From positions 310,001 through 374,000 of the forward strand of contig OZ007036.1 in NCBI GenBank assembly GCA_963931655.1: a DNA stretch of 64,000 nt. The letters are read 5' to 3'. The notes under the pieces were generated by a model. The model worked only from the letters and a program-made list of their open reading frames with translations. It made no database searches and was not told the origin of the DNA. This document shows positions 45,125-53,114 of this stretch, piece by piece (the stretch's first letter is position 1; each line of letters starts with the position of its first letter). Source of the DNA: Butyricicoccus_B sp017886875 (lineage in GTDB: Bacteria > Bacillota > Clostridia > Oscillospirales > Butyricicoccaceae). A program made the translations under genes and the position numbers.

Positions 45125-46105
45125 ATGAGTTTTAGAATTGTAAGTTTATTTTCTGGTGCTGGTGGTTTAGATTTAGGATTTGAAAAATCCGGATTTGAAA
45201 TAGTAGCCGCAAATGAATATGATAAAAGCATATGGGCTACTTACGAGAAAAATCATAAAGCACCGTTAATTAAAGGTGATATACGTCAAATACCTTCTCA
45301 GACTTTTCCTGAATGTGATGGAATTATAGGTGGTCCACCTTGTCAATCATGGAGTGAGGCTGGTAGTCTTCGTGGTATAGATGATCCAAGAGGGCAGTTG
45401 TTCTATGAATATATAAGGCTTATTAAAGATAAGCGACCAAAGTTTTTTCTTGCAGAAAATGTAAAAGGTATGATGGCTAACCGTCATAGTGAAGCGGTTG
45501 ATGGTATTGTAAAACAATTTGAAGATGCTGGATATGATGTGTTTATAAAACTATTGAATGCGGCTGATTATGGTGTAGCACAAGACAGAAAACGAGTATT
45601 TTATGTGGGATTTAGAAAGGATTTATGGGTTGAGTTCGAGTTTCCTAAACAATATTCGTACAAACTTACTTTTAAAGATATTATTTGGGATTTAAAAGAT
45701 AGTGCTATTCCTGCTCTTGATAAAAATAAAACTAATGGTTCAAGATGTAATTTTTTAAACCATGAATATTTTACGGGTGCATATTCGACAATATTTATGA
45801 GTAGAAATCGTGTTCGTAGTTGGGATGAACCTGCTTTTACAGTTCAAGCAAGTGGTCGTCAATGTCAATTACATCCACAAGCACCTAAAATGATAAAAGT
45901 TGATAAAAATGATTGTCGTTTTGTAGAAGGTTCAGAAAAATTATATAGAAGGTTGAGTGTAAGAGAAGCGGCAAGAGTTCAGGGGTTCCCCGATGACTTT
46001 GAATTTATATACACTAATCTGCAAGATGCTTATAAAATGATTGGTAATGCAGTACCAGTTGAATTAGCATATGCTATGGCAGAGCAAATAAAAAAATATT
46101 TATAA
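45125..46105 (+). CDS. DNA (cytosine-5-)-methyltransferase, HaeIII-like
   Basis: 326 residues. SAM motif I is LFSGAGGLDLGFEKSGF, the catalytic Cys is in GGPPCQSWSEAGSLRG, ENVKGMM is motif VI, and QDRKRVFYVGF is motif VIII. The target-recognition region contains RNRVRSWDEPAFTVQASG. The whole protein is strikingly similar to M.HaeIII, so methylation of GGCC is likely. ATG at 45125 follows AAGGAAC. It protects host DNA from the neighbouring NgoPII-like enzyme. Confidence 0.93.
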   Translation: MSFRIVSLFSGAGGLDLGFEKSGFEIVAANEYDKSIWATYEKNHKAPLIKGDIRQIPSQTFPECDGIIGGPPCQSWSEAGSLRGIDDPRGQLFYEYIRLIKDKRPKFFLAENVKGMMANRHSEAVDGIVKQFEDAGYDVFIKLLNAADYGVAQDRKRVFYVGFRKDLWVEFEFPKQYSYKLTFKDIIWDLKDSAIPALDKNKTNGSRCNFLNHEYFTGAYSTIFMSRNRVRSWDEPAFTVQASGRQCQLHPQAPKMIKVDKNDCRFVEGSEKLYRRLSVREAARVQGFPDDFEFIYTNLQDAYKMIGNAVPVELAYAMAEQIKKYL

Positions 46106-46153
46106 TTTCATATACGATTTGTTGTTAGAAATAAAATATAGTTATATAAATAT

Positions 46154-46190
46154 AAGATGGTAAAAACAAAAAGTTTTTATCATCTTATTT
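46154..46190 (+). terminator. Intrinsic terminator of the restriction-modification operon
   Basis: AAGATGGTAAAAAC pairs with GTTTTTATCATCTT with one G-T pair; a T-rich tail follows. Confidence 0.75.
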
Positions 46191-46241
46191 TAATTTTGGG
46201 GTTTATTTAATTGTGTTTGTTAAAATTGAATATCGTTGTAT

Positions 46242-46805
46242 TCAGTTAGAATGATTTTCGTATTTTTGAAAAATTGAGTATAGTGTTTGACGGCTTATTC
46301 CTAACTCATGAGCCAATGCGGTTTTAGAAATTTCATTGTTTCGCCAGCGCTTATAATGGTGTTCAAAGTTATCAATTTTTACAGGCTTACGTCCTTTGTA
46401 TAATCCCTTAGATTTTGCAATTTTTATGCCTTCAAGTTGACGTTCACGTAAGTTTTCACGTTCAAATTGAGAAATAGCAGCTATAACAGTCAAAAGTAAT
46501 TTTCCAGTAGCGGTTGAAGTGTCGATATTTTCTTTACTACTGACAAGATGAATACCTTTGTTATTGAGATTTTCGACAATATTCAGTAGGTCTTTGGTAT
46601 TTCTTGCAAGGCGGCTAAAGTCATGAATATAGATGGTATCGCCTTCTCTTGCAAAATCGAGAAGTTCATTAAGTTTAGGGCGTTGGGTATTCTTTGCACT
46701 TATTTTTTCGGAGAAGATTTTTTCCACTCCGTAGAGTTTCATTGTTTCAAGTTGACGGGACTCATTTTGTTCCACAGTACTTACTCTAACATAACCAAGT
46801 TTCAT
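46242..46805 (-). CDS. Small serine recombinase (resolvase/invertase family)
   Basis: 187 residues. The catalytic Ser is in YVRVSTVEQN; RPKLNELLDFAREGDTIYIHDFSRLARN and the E helix FERENLRERQLEGI follow. The C-terminal HTH of the Hin/resolvase type (about 140-187) has KTALAHELGISRQTLYSIFQ. It may resolve or invert short DNA stretches. No cognate paired sites were recognised. A short RBS-like AAGG lies upstream. Its reading frame continues upstream, without a gap, into a zinc-ribbon leader remnant. Confidence 0.9.
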   Translation of the reverse strand: MKLGYVRVSTVEQNESRQLETMKLYGVEKIFSEKISAKNTQRPKLNELLDFAREGDTIYIHDFSRLARNTKDLLNIVENLNNKGIHLVSSKENIDTSTATGKLLLTVIAAISQFERENLRERQLEGIKIAKSKGLYKGRKPVKIDNFEHHYKRWRNNEISKTALAHELGISRQTLYSIFQKYENHSN

Positions 46806-46973
46806 AAAATTACCTTGTATAGATGCATCACAAGCATAGCAGAACTGGTCAGCGGGCTCTAACTCTATTCCGCACTGATGACAAAATAGCTTGATTTTTA
46901 TATGCGTACCACATGTACTACAAAATTTTGCTCATTCACGCAGGTTAGCTCCGCATTTGTTGCAAGTATTCAT
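46806..46973 (-). pseudogene. Zinc-ribbon leader remnant in frame with the resolvase
   Basis: From ATG at 46973 after GGAGGAGAT, the frame gives MNTCNKCGANLRE, a TGA at 46932-46934, then AKFCSTCGTHIK, FCHQCGIELEP and FCYACDASIQGN, reaching the resolvase ATG with no frame change. It is clearly homologous to the N-terminal double zinc ribbon of the LRR proteins at 48.8 and 51.4 kb. The TGA replaces the GGA Gly codon of those copies. So a zinc-ribbon module was once joined to this gene, or the resolvase gene replaced the LRR part of a third copy. Confidence 0.75.
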
Positions 46974-47142
46974 TCATATCTCCTCCATAATGTATAATAT
47001 ATTATAAAAATTGTACAATACTATATATAAAATTACAATTATTATCATTTGGTTGTAACTTATAAAAATATATGATAGTATAAAAATAGAATTGAATATT
47101 TTATAACTATTGAAATTAGTGGTAAAGAAAAGAGGATTTTAA

Positions 47143-48732
47143 ATGGAGTTATTACATAAAATTGATAGTTTATATGGTATTATATTCGATGGTTGGTCAG
47201 ATAAAGCTGATATATATATGATGCAAGAAATATTCACAAAAGCTGATGAATTTTTTAGTGCATTTACACTTAGCGTTTGGAAAGACATTGGCATAACTCC
47301 ATCACAAGACTGTATTGATATATATAATATGATATATAGTGAATGTGAAAATAAACCGAAAAACTTGACGGAACTACAAAATATGGTAAATAATGCGATT
47401 GATATAGACAAGTCAGACAAATTTACATATTTAGATTATATTATAAATATTGATATAACTGAAAGTAAAAATGATAGTCAAGATGAGCTTTCTATGTTTT
47501 TTGAAGCACTTAGTTCTGGCTCTCAAGATGAAATTGAAAAACTTGATAAAAATATGCCTTATAGCATTAAATTTATAAATGATGCTTGTTTGTTCTCAAA
47601 GCTTATTGCGGAAGTATTACAATATCCATGTCCCGCTGACACAGAAGGAAAAATTATAAAGTATTGGGAAAACATAAGGGAATATTGTTTAAATAGGGGT
47701 GTAAATATTCCACTTATGGCACAACTTAAACCACTCATACAGCTTAATCAAATAGAAGACAACGAAAAATTAGAGCGAATACCTAATATAATAAATTGTG
47801 AGCCAACTCATGAAGATAAAGAGAAAAAAGACCGTTTAAATGATATAAACACACAAGAAAAATATTTAGAGGATAACGAGCGAAAAGAAAGAGAAGAAGA
47901 AACTCTTGAAAGCTTGCTTGATGAGCTTAATTCGTTGTGTGGAATGGATAATGCTAAAAAAGAGGTACAAAATCAGATTGCTTTTGTTAGAATGCAAAAA
48001 ATACGCAAAGAAAAAGGAAAGAATGTTGATGCTATGTCAATGCACATGGCATTTTTGGGTAATCCTGGGACAGGAAAAACGACTGTTGCAAGACTTATAG
48101 GAAGGCTGTATCGTGCTATTGGTGTTTTGTCAGAAGGTCAGCTTATAGAGGTGGACCGTTCGGGGCTTGTGGCTGAATATATTGGGCATACTGAACCAAA
48201 AACACAAACGGTTATAAATAGAGCATTAGGCGGTGTGCTGTTTATAGATGAGGCATATTCACTTGCTAATCGTGGAGAAAATGACTTTGGAAGGGCAGCG
48301 ATTGAGGTGATGCTAAAAAATATGGAGGATAAACGAGAGAATTTTGTAGTTATAGTTGCAGGCTATCCAGAGGAAATGAAACAGTTTATTTGCTCTAATC
48401 CAGGTTTGGAAAGTCGATTTAAAAATATTATTTCTTTTGAAGATTATAACGGTTTGGAACTTGCAGAGATATTTTTTACATTTTGCAAAAATGGAGATTT
48501 TACGCTTGAACCTGAAGTGCAGGAGTATGCAAAATCTATTTTTGAGCAGATTTATCAAAAACGAGGACAAAATTTTGGTAATGCTCGAGAAGTTCGTAAT
48601 TTTTATGAAAATGCTTTGATTTCAAAATCGTTGCGAGAGATATCGGTTTTAGATGATGAATGTGATGATGAAATTACAAAAGAAGATTTGATGTATGCAC
48701 TGGATAAATCAATGAAATCTTTGCTCAGCTAA
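47143..48732 (+). CDS. CbbX/SpoVK-like AAA ATPase
   Basis: 529 residues. The C-terminal AAA module (about 260-525) has LCGMDNAKKEV, Walker A FLGNPGTGKTTVARLIG, Walker B VLFIDEAYSLANRG, a sensor in VVIVAGYPEEMKQFI and the arginine finger region NPGLESRFKN. The N-terminal 250 residues are unlike SpoVK: acidic, helical and unrecognised, ending in a charged coiled coil. CbbX-type AAA proteins remodel or unfold partner proteins; SpoVK acts in spore maturation. The gene is convergent to the LRR genes, which could be partners, and AAGAGG precedes the ATG. Confidence 0.85.
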   Translation: MELLHKIDSLYGIIFDGWSDKADIYMMQEIFTKADEFFSAFTLSVWKDIGITPSQDCIDIYNMIYSECENKPKNLTELQNMVNNAIDIDKSDKFTYLDYIINIDITESKNDSQDELSMFFEALSSGSQDEIEKLDKNMPYSIKFINDACLFSKLIAEVLQYPCPADTEGKIIKYWENIREYCLNRGVNIPLMAQLKPLIQLNQIEDNEKLERIPNIINCEPTHEDKEKKDRLNDINTQEKYLEDNERKEREEETLESLLDELNSLCGMDNAKKEVQNQIAFVRMQKIRKEKGKNVDAMSMHMAFLGNPGTGKTTVARLIGRLYRAIGVLSEGQLIEVDRSGLVAEYIGHTEPKTQTVINRALGGVLFIDEAYSLANRGENDFGRAAIEVMLKNMEDKRENFVVIVAGYPEEMKQFICSNPGLESRFKNIISFEDYNGLELAEIFFTFCKNGDFTLEPEVQEYAKSIFEQIYQKRGQNFGNAREVRNFYENALISKSLREISVLDDECDDEITKEDLMYALDKSMKSLLS

Positions 48733-48744
48733 CAAATAATAAGA

Positions 48745-48779
48745 GCCTTGCCGTTTTATTTACGACAAGGCAATTTTTT
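48745..48779. terminator. Terminator between AAA and LRR genes
   Basis: GCCTTGCCGT pairs with ACGACAAGGC with one mismatch, followed by a T-run on the plus strand; it may serve both convergent genes. Confidence 0.75.
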
Positions 48780-48783
48780 ATGC

Positions 48784-49887
48784 TTAGCGATATTTATTAT
48801 ATTTTTCTGGAAGCACTAGTTTATCGCAGCCATCAAAGGCAGTTTTGTCGATTTCAGTAACACTGTCTGGTATAATTATACTCTCAAGGCTTGTGCAATT
48901 TTCGAAAGTGCGTGCATTAATTTTAGTAACACTATTTGGTATTTTGATGCTAGTAAGGTTGGTGCAATCAGCGAAAGCACCAACATCAATTTCAGTAACA
49001 CTATTTGGTATAGTAATGCTGGTAAGCTTAGTGCAACCATTGAAAGCCCATTGACCAATTTTAGCAACACTATTTGGTATGGTGATGCTGGTAAGGCTAT
49101 GGCAACCCCAAAAAGCGACTGCACCTATTATAATAACATTATTTGGTATTACAATATTTTTAAGACTTGTGCAATTGAAAAAAATTGCCTGACCAATATA
49201 TGTAATACCATTCGGTAAAGTGATGTTTTCAAGGCTGGTGCACTCATAGAAAGCCTTATCACCAATTTGGGTAACGCTATTTGGTATTGTGATACTGGTA
49301 AGACTTGTGCAATTCTCGAAAGCCTGTTCACCGATTTGGGTAACACTATTTGGTATTGTGATGTTAGTGAAATTGTTGCAAGAATGGAAAGCTTTTTCGA
49401 TAATTTTAGTAACACTATTTGGTATTGTGATGCTAGTAAGATTTTCGCAACCATAGAAAGCCTCCTCACCAATTTGGGTAACGCTATTTGGTATGGTGAT
49501 GCTGGTAAGGTTTCTGCAACAATAGAAAGCCCATTCACTGATTTTAGTAACACTATTTGGTATTGTGATACTAGTAAGATTTTCGCAACCATAGAAAGCC
49601 TCCTTACCAATTTGGGTAATACAATTAGGAATGACTACATCACCGCCATCACCGATATATTTAACTAAAACACCATTTTGGATATCAAAATCGTTCATAT
49701 TTATATTTGATTTTTGAGCACTTTCTTTTTGCATAGATGCACCGCAAACATGGCAAAACATATCATTAGGCTCTAATTCTACTCCGCACTGATGACAAAA
49801 CACCTTGGTTTGTACAGGTTCACCGCATTTATTGCAAAATTTTGCTCCTTCACGCAATTCAGCTCCACATTTAATACAATTATTCAT
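48784..49887 (-). CDS. Zinc-ribbon protein with twelve BspA-type leucine-rich repeats
   Basis: 367 residues, no signal peptide or membrane segment, so probably cytoplasmic. Two zinc ribbons (about 4-50) carry CIKCGAELREGAKFCNKCG and FCHQCGVELEP with a further CHVCG. A short linker leads to twelve 23-residue LRR_5 units of the type LTSITIPNSVTQIGEEAF, then the end GCDKLVLPEKYNKYR. BspA-type repeats bind proteins. The units are nearly identical at the DNA level, so expansion by recombination is likely. It is last of three LRR genes, 17 bp after the previous one. Confidence 0.88.
   Translation of the reverse strand: MNNCIKCGAELREGAKFCNKCGEPVQTKVFCHQCGVELEPNDMFCHVCGASMQKESAQKSNINMNDFDIQNGVLVKYIGDGGDVVIPNCITQIGKEAFYGCENLTSITIPNSVTKISEWAFYCCRNLTSITIPNSVTQIGEEAFYGCENLTSITIPNSVTKIIEKAFHSCNNFTNITIPNSVTQIGEQAFENCTSLTSITIPNSVTQIGDKAFYECTSLENITLPNGITYIGQAIFFNCTSLKNIVIPNNVIIIGAVAFWGCHSLTSITIPNSVAKIGQWAFNGCTKLTSITIPNSVTEIDVGAFADCTNLTSIKIPNSVTKINARTFENCTSLESIIIPDSVTEIDKTAFDGCDKLVLPEKYNKYR
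48806..49632. repeat. Tandem 69-bp repeats encoding LRR units
   Basis: The plus strand shows about twelve units of 69 bp that each contain close variants of GTAACACTATTTGGTAT. Spacing is regular and each unit encodes one 23-residue LRR. They are coding repeats, not a CRISPR array: there are no unique spacers. Confidence 0.85.
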
Positions 49888-49904
49888 TTTTTATCCTCCT
49901 GTTT

Positions 49905-51380
49905 TTATCTATATTTTTCTGGAAGTGTCAGTTTATCGCAGCCATCAAAGGCTTTTTTGCCGATTTTTTTAACGCTATCTGGTATATCTATATTAGTGAG
50001 ATTTTTGCAATTATAAAATGCACCAATTCCAATTTCGGTCACAGTATCTGGTATAGCAATATGTGTAAGACTTATACAGTTTTGGAATGTACTTTGACTG
50101 ATTTTTGTAATACCATTTGGTATTTCAACATAAATTAGGCTTTCGCAGTCCATAAAAGCACATTTTTTTATTTTATCAACATATGGTATCTCGATACCGA
50201 AAAGACTTTGGCAATTTGCAAAAGCACATTCTCCAATCTCGATAAGGTCATATGGCATATGGACATTTTTAAGATCTGTACAGTTCATAAAAGTGCTTTC
50301 TTTGATTTCTGTAATATGATTTGAAATATATATATTTTTAAGGCTTGTACAGCAATCGAATACTTTCATTCCCATTGCTATAACACTGTCAGGTATATGT
50401 ATATCAGTTAGACTTATACAATCAGCGAAAGCTTCATCACCGATATATGCAAGATTATCATGCATAATGATATTTGTTAGGTTTTCACAGCAAGAGAAAG
50501 CACCTTCGCCGATATCTTCCAAGTATAATGGCAGTTTAATCGAATGAAAATTACAACAATTATGAAAAGCTAATTTTTTAATATGTTTAAGATTTCTTGG
50601 AAAACTAATATCGCAAAGACTTGTACAATATGAAAAGGCATACTCCTCTATTTCACCGAGTTTAGAAGGCATTGAAACATTTAAAAGATTTTCACATAAA
50701 TGAAAAGCATTTTTTTTAATTGATATAAGTTCATCAGGAAGTATAATGTTTTCCAAACCAGAGCAGGCAAAAGTTTCTTCATTTATATAGTTTACACCAT
50801 CTGGAATAGCAATATTTTTTAAGTTCTCACATTCAGAAAATGCAGCTTTACCGATATAATAAAGGTCTTCTGGAAGGTCAACACTGACAAGATTAGTACA
50901 TTGACTAAATGCACTATCTTCAATACGACCGACACAATCTGGTATTTTTATTTGAGATAAGCTAGTGCAGCTACCGAAAGTACTGCTTTCAATGACAGTT
51001 AGGTTTTCGGGGAGCTTTACACATTTAAGATTTATACAATGTTCAAAAGCGGATATACCAATGCTGGTTACGCTATTAGGAATATAAATGTTTTCAAGAT
51101 TTATACAGTCAACAAAAGCAAACTTGCCTATTCTGGCTACACTTTTGGGGATTGATATGCTTTTAAGTTGATGATTACCCATAAAGACGTCATCATTTAT
51201 AACAGTTATCCAGTCGGGTATAACAATATGTTCATCTGAGCCTATATAGTTCATTAAGACAGAGTTTTTTATTATAAAATCATCATTATGCATATCCTCA
51301 TCATATATATCCTCAGTTTCTATTAAAGACATATCAAAATCATCGATAAAATCGGTATCGTAGTTTGAAGGATTATTCAT
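49905..51380 (-). CDS. BspA-type leucine-rich repeat protein without zinc ribbon
   Basis: 491 residues. An acidic N-terminus (MNNPSNYDTDFIDDFDMSL, about 1-45) replaces the zinc ribbons; about nineteen LRR_5 units follow, more divergent than in the neighbour. The end KKAFDGCDKLTLPEKYR is shared. No signal peptide is seen. It is the middle gene of the LRR operon; GGAGG lies upstream. The shared C-terminal cap and linker with the neighbours show origin by duplication. Partners are unknown. Confidence 0.85.
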   Translation of the reverse strand: MNNPSNYDTDFIDDFDMSLIETEDIYDEDMHNDDFIIKNSVLMNYIGSDEHIVIPDWITVINDDVFMGNHQLKSISIPKSVARIGKFAFVDCINLENIYIPNSVTSIGISAFEHCINLKCVKLPENLTVIESSTFGSCTSLSQIKIPDCVGRIEDSAFSQCTNLVSVDLPEDLYYIGKAAFSECENLKNIAIPDGVNYINEETFACSGLENIILPDELISIKKNAFHLCENLLNVSMPSKLGEIEEYAFSYCTSLCDISFPRNLKHIKKLAFHNCCNFHSIKLPLYLEDIGEGAFSCCENLTNIIMHDNLAYIGDEAFADCISLTDIHIPDSVIAMGMKVFDCCTSLKNIYISNHITEIKESTFMNCTDLKNVHMPYDLIEIGECAFANCQSLFGIEIPYVDKIKKCAFMDCESLIYVEIPNGITKISQSTFQNCISLTHIAIPDTVTEIGIGAFYNCKNLTNIDIPDSVKKIGKKAFDGCDKLTLPEKYR

Positions 51381-51399
51381 TGTTTATTCCTCCTGTTTT

Positions 51400-52638
51400 T
51401 TATCTATATTTTTCTGGAAGCACTAGTTTATCGCAGCCACTAAAAGCACTTTTGTCGATTTCAGTAACACTATCTGGAATGGTTATACTTTCAAGGCTTG
51501 TGCAGCCAGAAAATGCAGCTTGTTCAATGTTTGTTATACCATCTGGTATAAATATGTTTTTTAAATTATGGCATTTATAGAAAGTACAGTATTTAATTTT
51601 TTTTATGCCATTTGGAAGCTTAACATCAGTAAGACTATCACAAGCAGAAAAAACACCTTCACCAATATCAATAACACTATCTGGTATACTAATGGTTTTT
51701 AAATTACGACAGTTACAAAAAGCAAAATCTTCAATTATTGTTACTGATGTAGGTATGGTAATTTCAGATAATTTATAACAAGCTGCAAAACTACATTTGC
51801 CTATTGTCTCTATATATGGAGAAAGAGAGATGTTTATAATTTTTTCACAACCACTAAAAGCTGATTCGCAGATTGTTAATACACTATTTGGTAAAGTAAT
51901 ATCAGTTAAAGCTTTACAATCACGAAATGCGGCGTATCCAATGTTTGTCACGCCATTTGGTATAACAACACGTTTAAGTTTACTGCAATTTTCAAAAAGA
52001 CCTGTACTAATCTCTTTGATATCGTTTGTTAAAGTGATATTTTCGAGTTCGTAACAGTTATAGAAGGCGCTTTCTTCAATTACAGTAACACTATCTGGAA
52101 TAATGATATTTTTAATTCCACAATTTTGAAAGGTTCGTGATTTAATAATTTTTACACTATCTGGAATATTGATATTGGTGAATTTTGTACAATCTGAAAA
52201 AGCACCATATCCTATTATGGTAACACTATTTGGAATGTTTATACTAATAAGGTTTTCGCAATCTTCAAAAGCCATAGAACCAATGGTTGTAACGCTATTA
52301 GGCATAGCTACACTGATAAGATTTGTACATTCAGAAAAAGCCTCGTTTCCGATTGATGTAACACCATTAGGAATAGCTATGTCACCGCCATCACCAAGAT
52401 ATTTAACTAGCACACCATCTTCAATTTGGAAATCGTCCATATCTATATTGATTGCCGATGAGTTTCCTTGTTGTATAGATGCACCACAAGCATAACAAAA
52501 TTTGTAAGTAGCTTTTAATTCTGTACCGCATTGATGACAAAATACTTTTATTTTGACAGGTGTACCGCATTCACTACAAAATTTTGCATTTTCATACAAT
52601 TCAGCTCCACATTTACTACAAGTATTCATAGTTACCAC
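51400..52638 (-). CDS. Zinc-ribbon protein with fourteen BspA-type leucine-rich repeats
   Basis: 412 residues, no signal peptide. Double zinc ribbon (about 5-52): CSKCGAELYENAKFCSECG, FCHQCGTELKA and FCYACGASIQ. The segment DDFQIEDGVLVKYLGDGGD matches its two sister proteins. About fourteen LRR_5 units follow, ending in SGCDKLVLPEKYR. It is first in the three-gene LRR operon. The zinc ribbons suggest nucleic-acid or protein binding inside the cell, with the LRR part as recognition surface. The stretch upstream (52.64-52.87 kb) holds no gene. Confidence 0.88.
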   Translation of the reverse strand: MVTMNTCSKCGAELYENAKFCSECGTPVKIKVFCHQCGTELKATYKFCYACGASIQQGNSSAINIDMDDFQIEDGVLVKYLGDGGDIAIPNGVTSIGNEAFSECTNLISVAMPNSVTTIGSMAFEDCENLISINIPNSVTIIGYGAFSDCTKFTNINIPDSVKIIKSRTFQNCGIKNIIIPDSVTVIEESAFYNCYELENITLTNDIKEISTGLFENCSKLKRVVIPNGVTNIGYAAFRDCKALTDITLPNSVLTICESAFSGCEKIINISLSPYIETIGKCSFAACYKLSEITIPTSVTIIEDFAFCNCRNLKTISIPDSVIDIGEGVFSACDSLTDVKLPNGIKKIKYCTFYKCHNLKNIFIPDGITNIEQAAFSGCTSLESITIPDSVTEIDKSAFSGCDKLVLPEKYR

Positions 52639-52790
52639 TCTTATATAATTATATAAATGCCATAAAAAATATATATAAATACACTTATTATTGTATATAT
52701 TTGCTATATAAGTATATCATATACTATTATCAATTACAATTATTTTCATATTTTATAAAACAAATAACATGTGTTATAAAAAAGTATGAC

Positions 52791-52817
52791 ATATTAATTT
52801 TTTTATAAGACATAAAT
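52791..52817 (+). promoter_or_regulatory. Candidate mother-cell (sigma-E-like) promoter of the recombinase operon
   Basis: ATATT and CATAAAT are 15 bp apart, close to the Bacillus sigma-E pattern (ATATT, 14-15 bp, CATACAhT); the second half of the -10 deviates. It lies about 50 bp before the small gene that precedes the recombinase. No good sigma-A promoter was seen in this intergenic region. In such AT-rich DNA a chance match is possible. Confidence 0.35.
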
Positions 52818-52869
52818 GCAGACAGTTAAGCCTATATAAGTAAACCAAAGAATTAGGAGGGTTACTTAT

Positions 52870-53070
52870 ATGGGTATAAAGAAAGATAAAACACCATATA
52901 TCTTTAAAGAGGAAGTGGTGCCATTGAGTGTTAAACTTAGTAAGAGTGAAAGAGGGATGTTAATACATAGGATAAAATTAGGTATATATAGGGATTTGCA
53001 TAGAAAAAATCTTTTGACAGATTATGAATACCAGACTTTAGTTGAAAATGAGAGGAAAAGAAGAATGTAA
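52870..53070 (+). CDS. Small basic protein preceding the recombinase
   Basis: 66 residues, basic, with a SHOCT-like end: LIHRIKLGIYRDLHRKNLLTDYEYQTLVEN. AGGAGG precedes the ATG. It lies 44 bp before the large serine recombinase and is probably co-transcribed. Excision by large serine recombinases generally needs a small directionality factor, and this is the best-placed candidate in the element; that role is inference from position and size. Confidence 0.65.
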   Translation: MGIKKDKTPYIFKEEVVPLSVKLSKSERGMLIHRIKLGIYRDLHRKNLLTDYEYQTLVENERKRRM

Positions 53071-53114
53071 TGTGGTATACTGATAATACTAACTAAAATA
53101 GGGAGATTAGTAGT

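Noticed and set aside
17641..46934. UGA read as glycine, as in Gracilibacteria, because two GGA codons appear as TGA
   Set aside because: Several sound genes end in TGA (kinase at 15482, DUF3793 at 24018, resolvase, large recombinase), and only two damaged genes show the replacement.
48806..52400. Regular repeats resembling a CRISPR array
   Set aside because: The 69-bp units are coding and lack unique spacers; they translate into 23-residue LRR_5 units.
48845..52495. Open frames on the opposite strand and in other frames across the LRR genes
   Set aside because: They are repeat-driven shadows: the low stop density comes from the repeated unit, and there are no ribosome sites or family matches.
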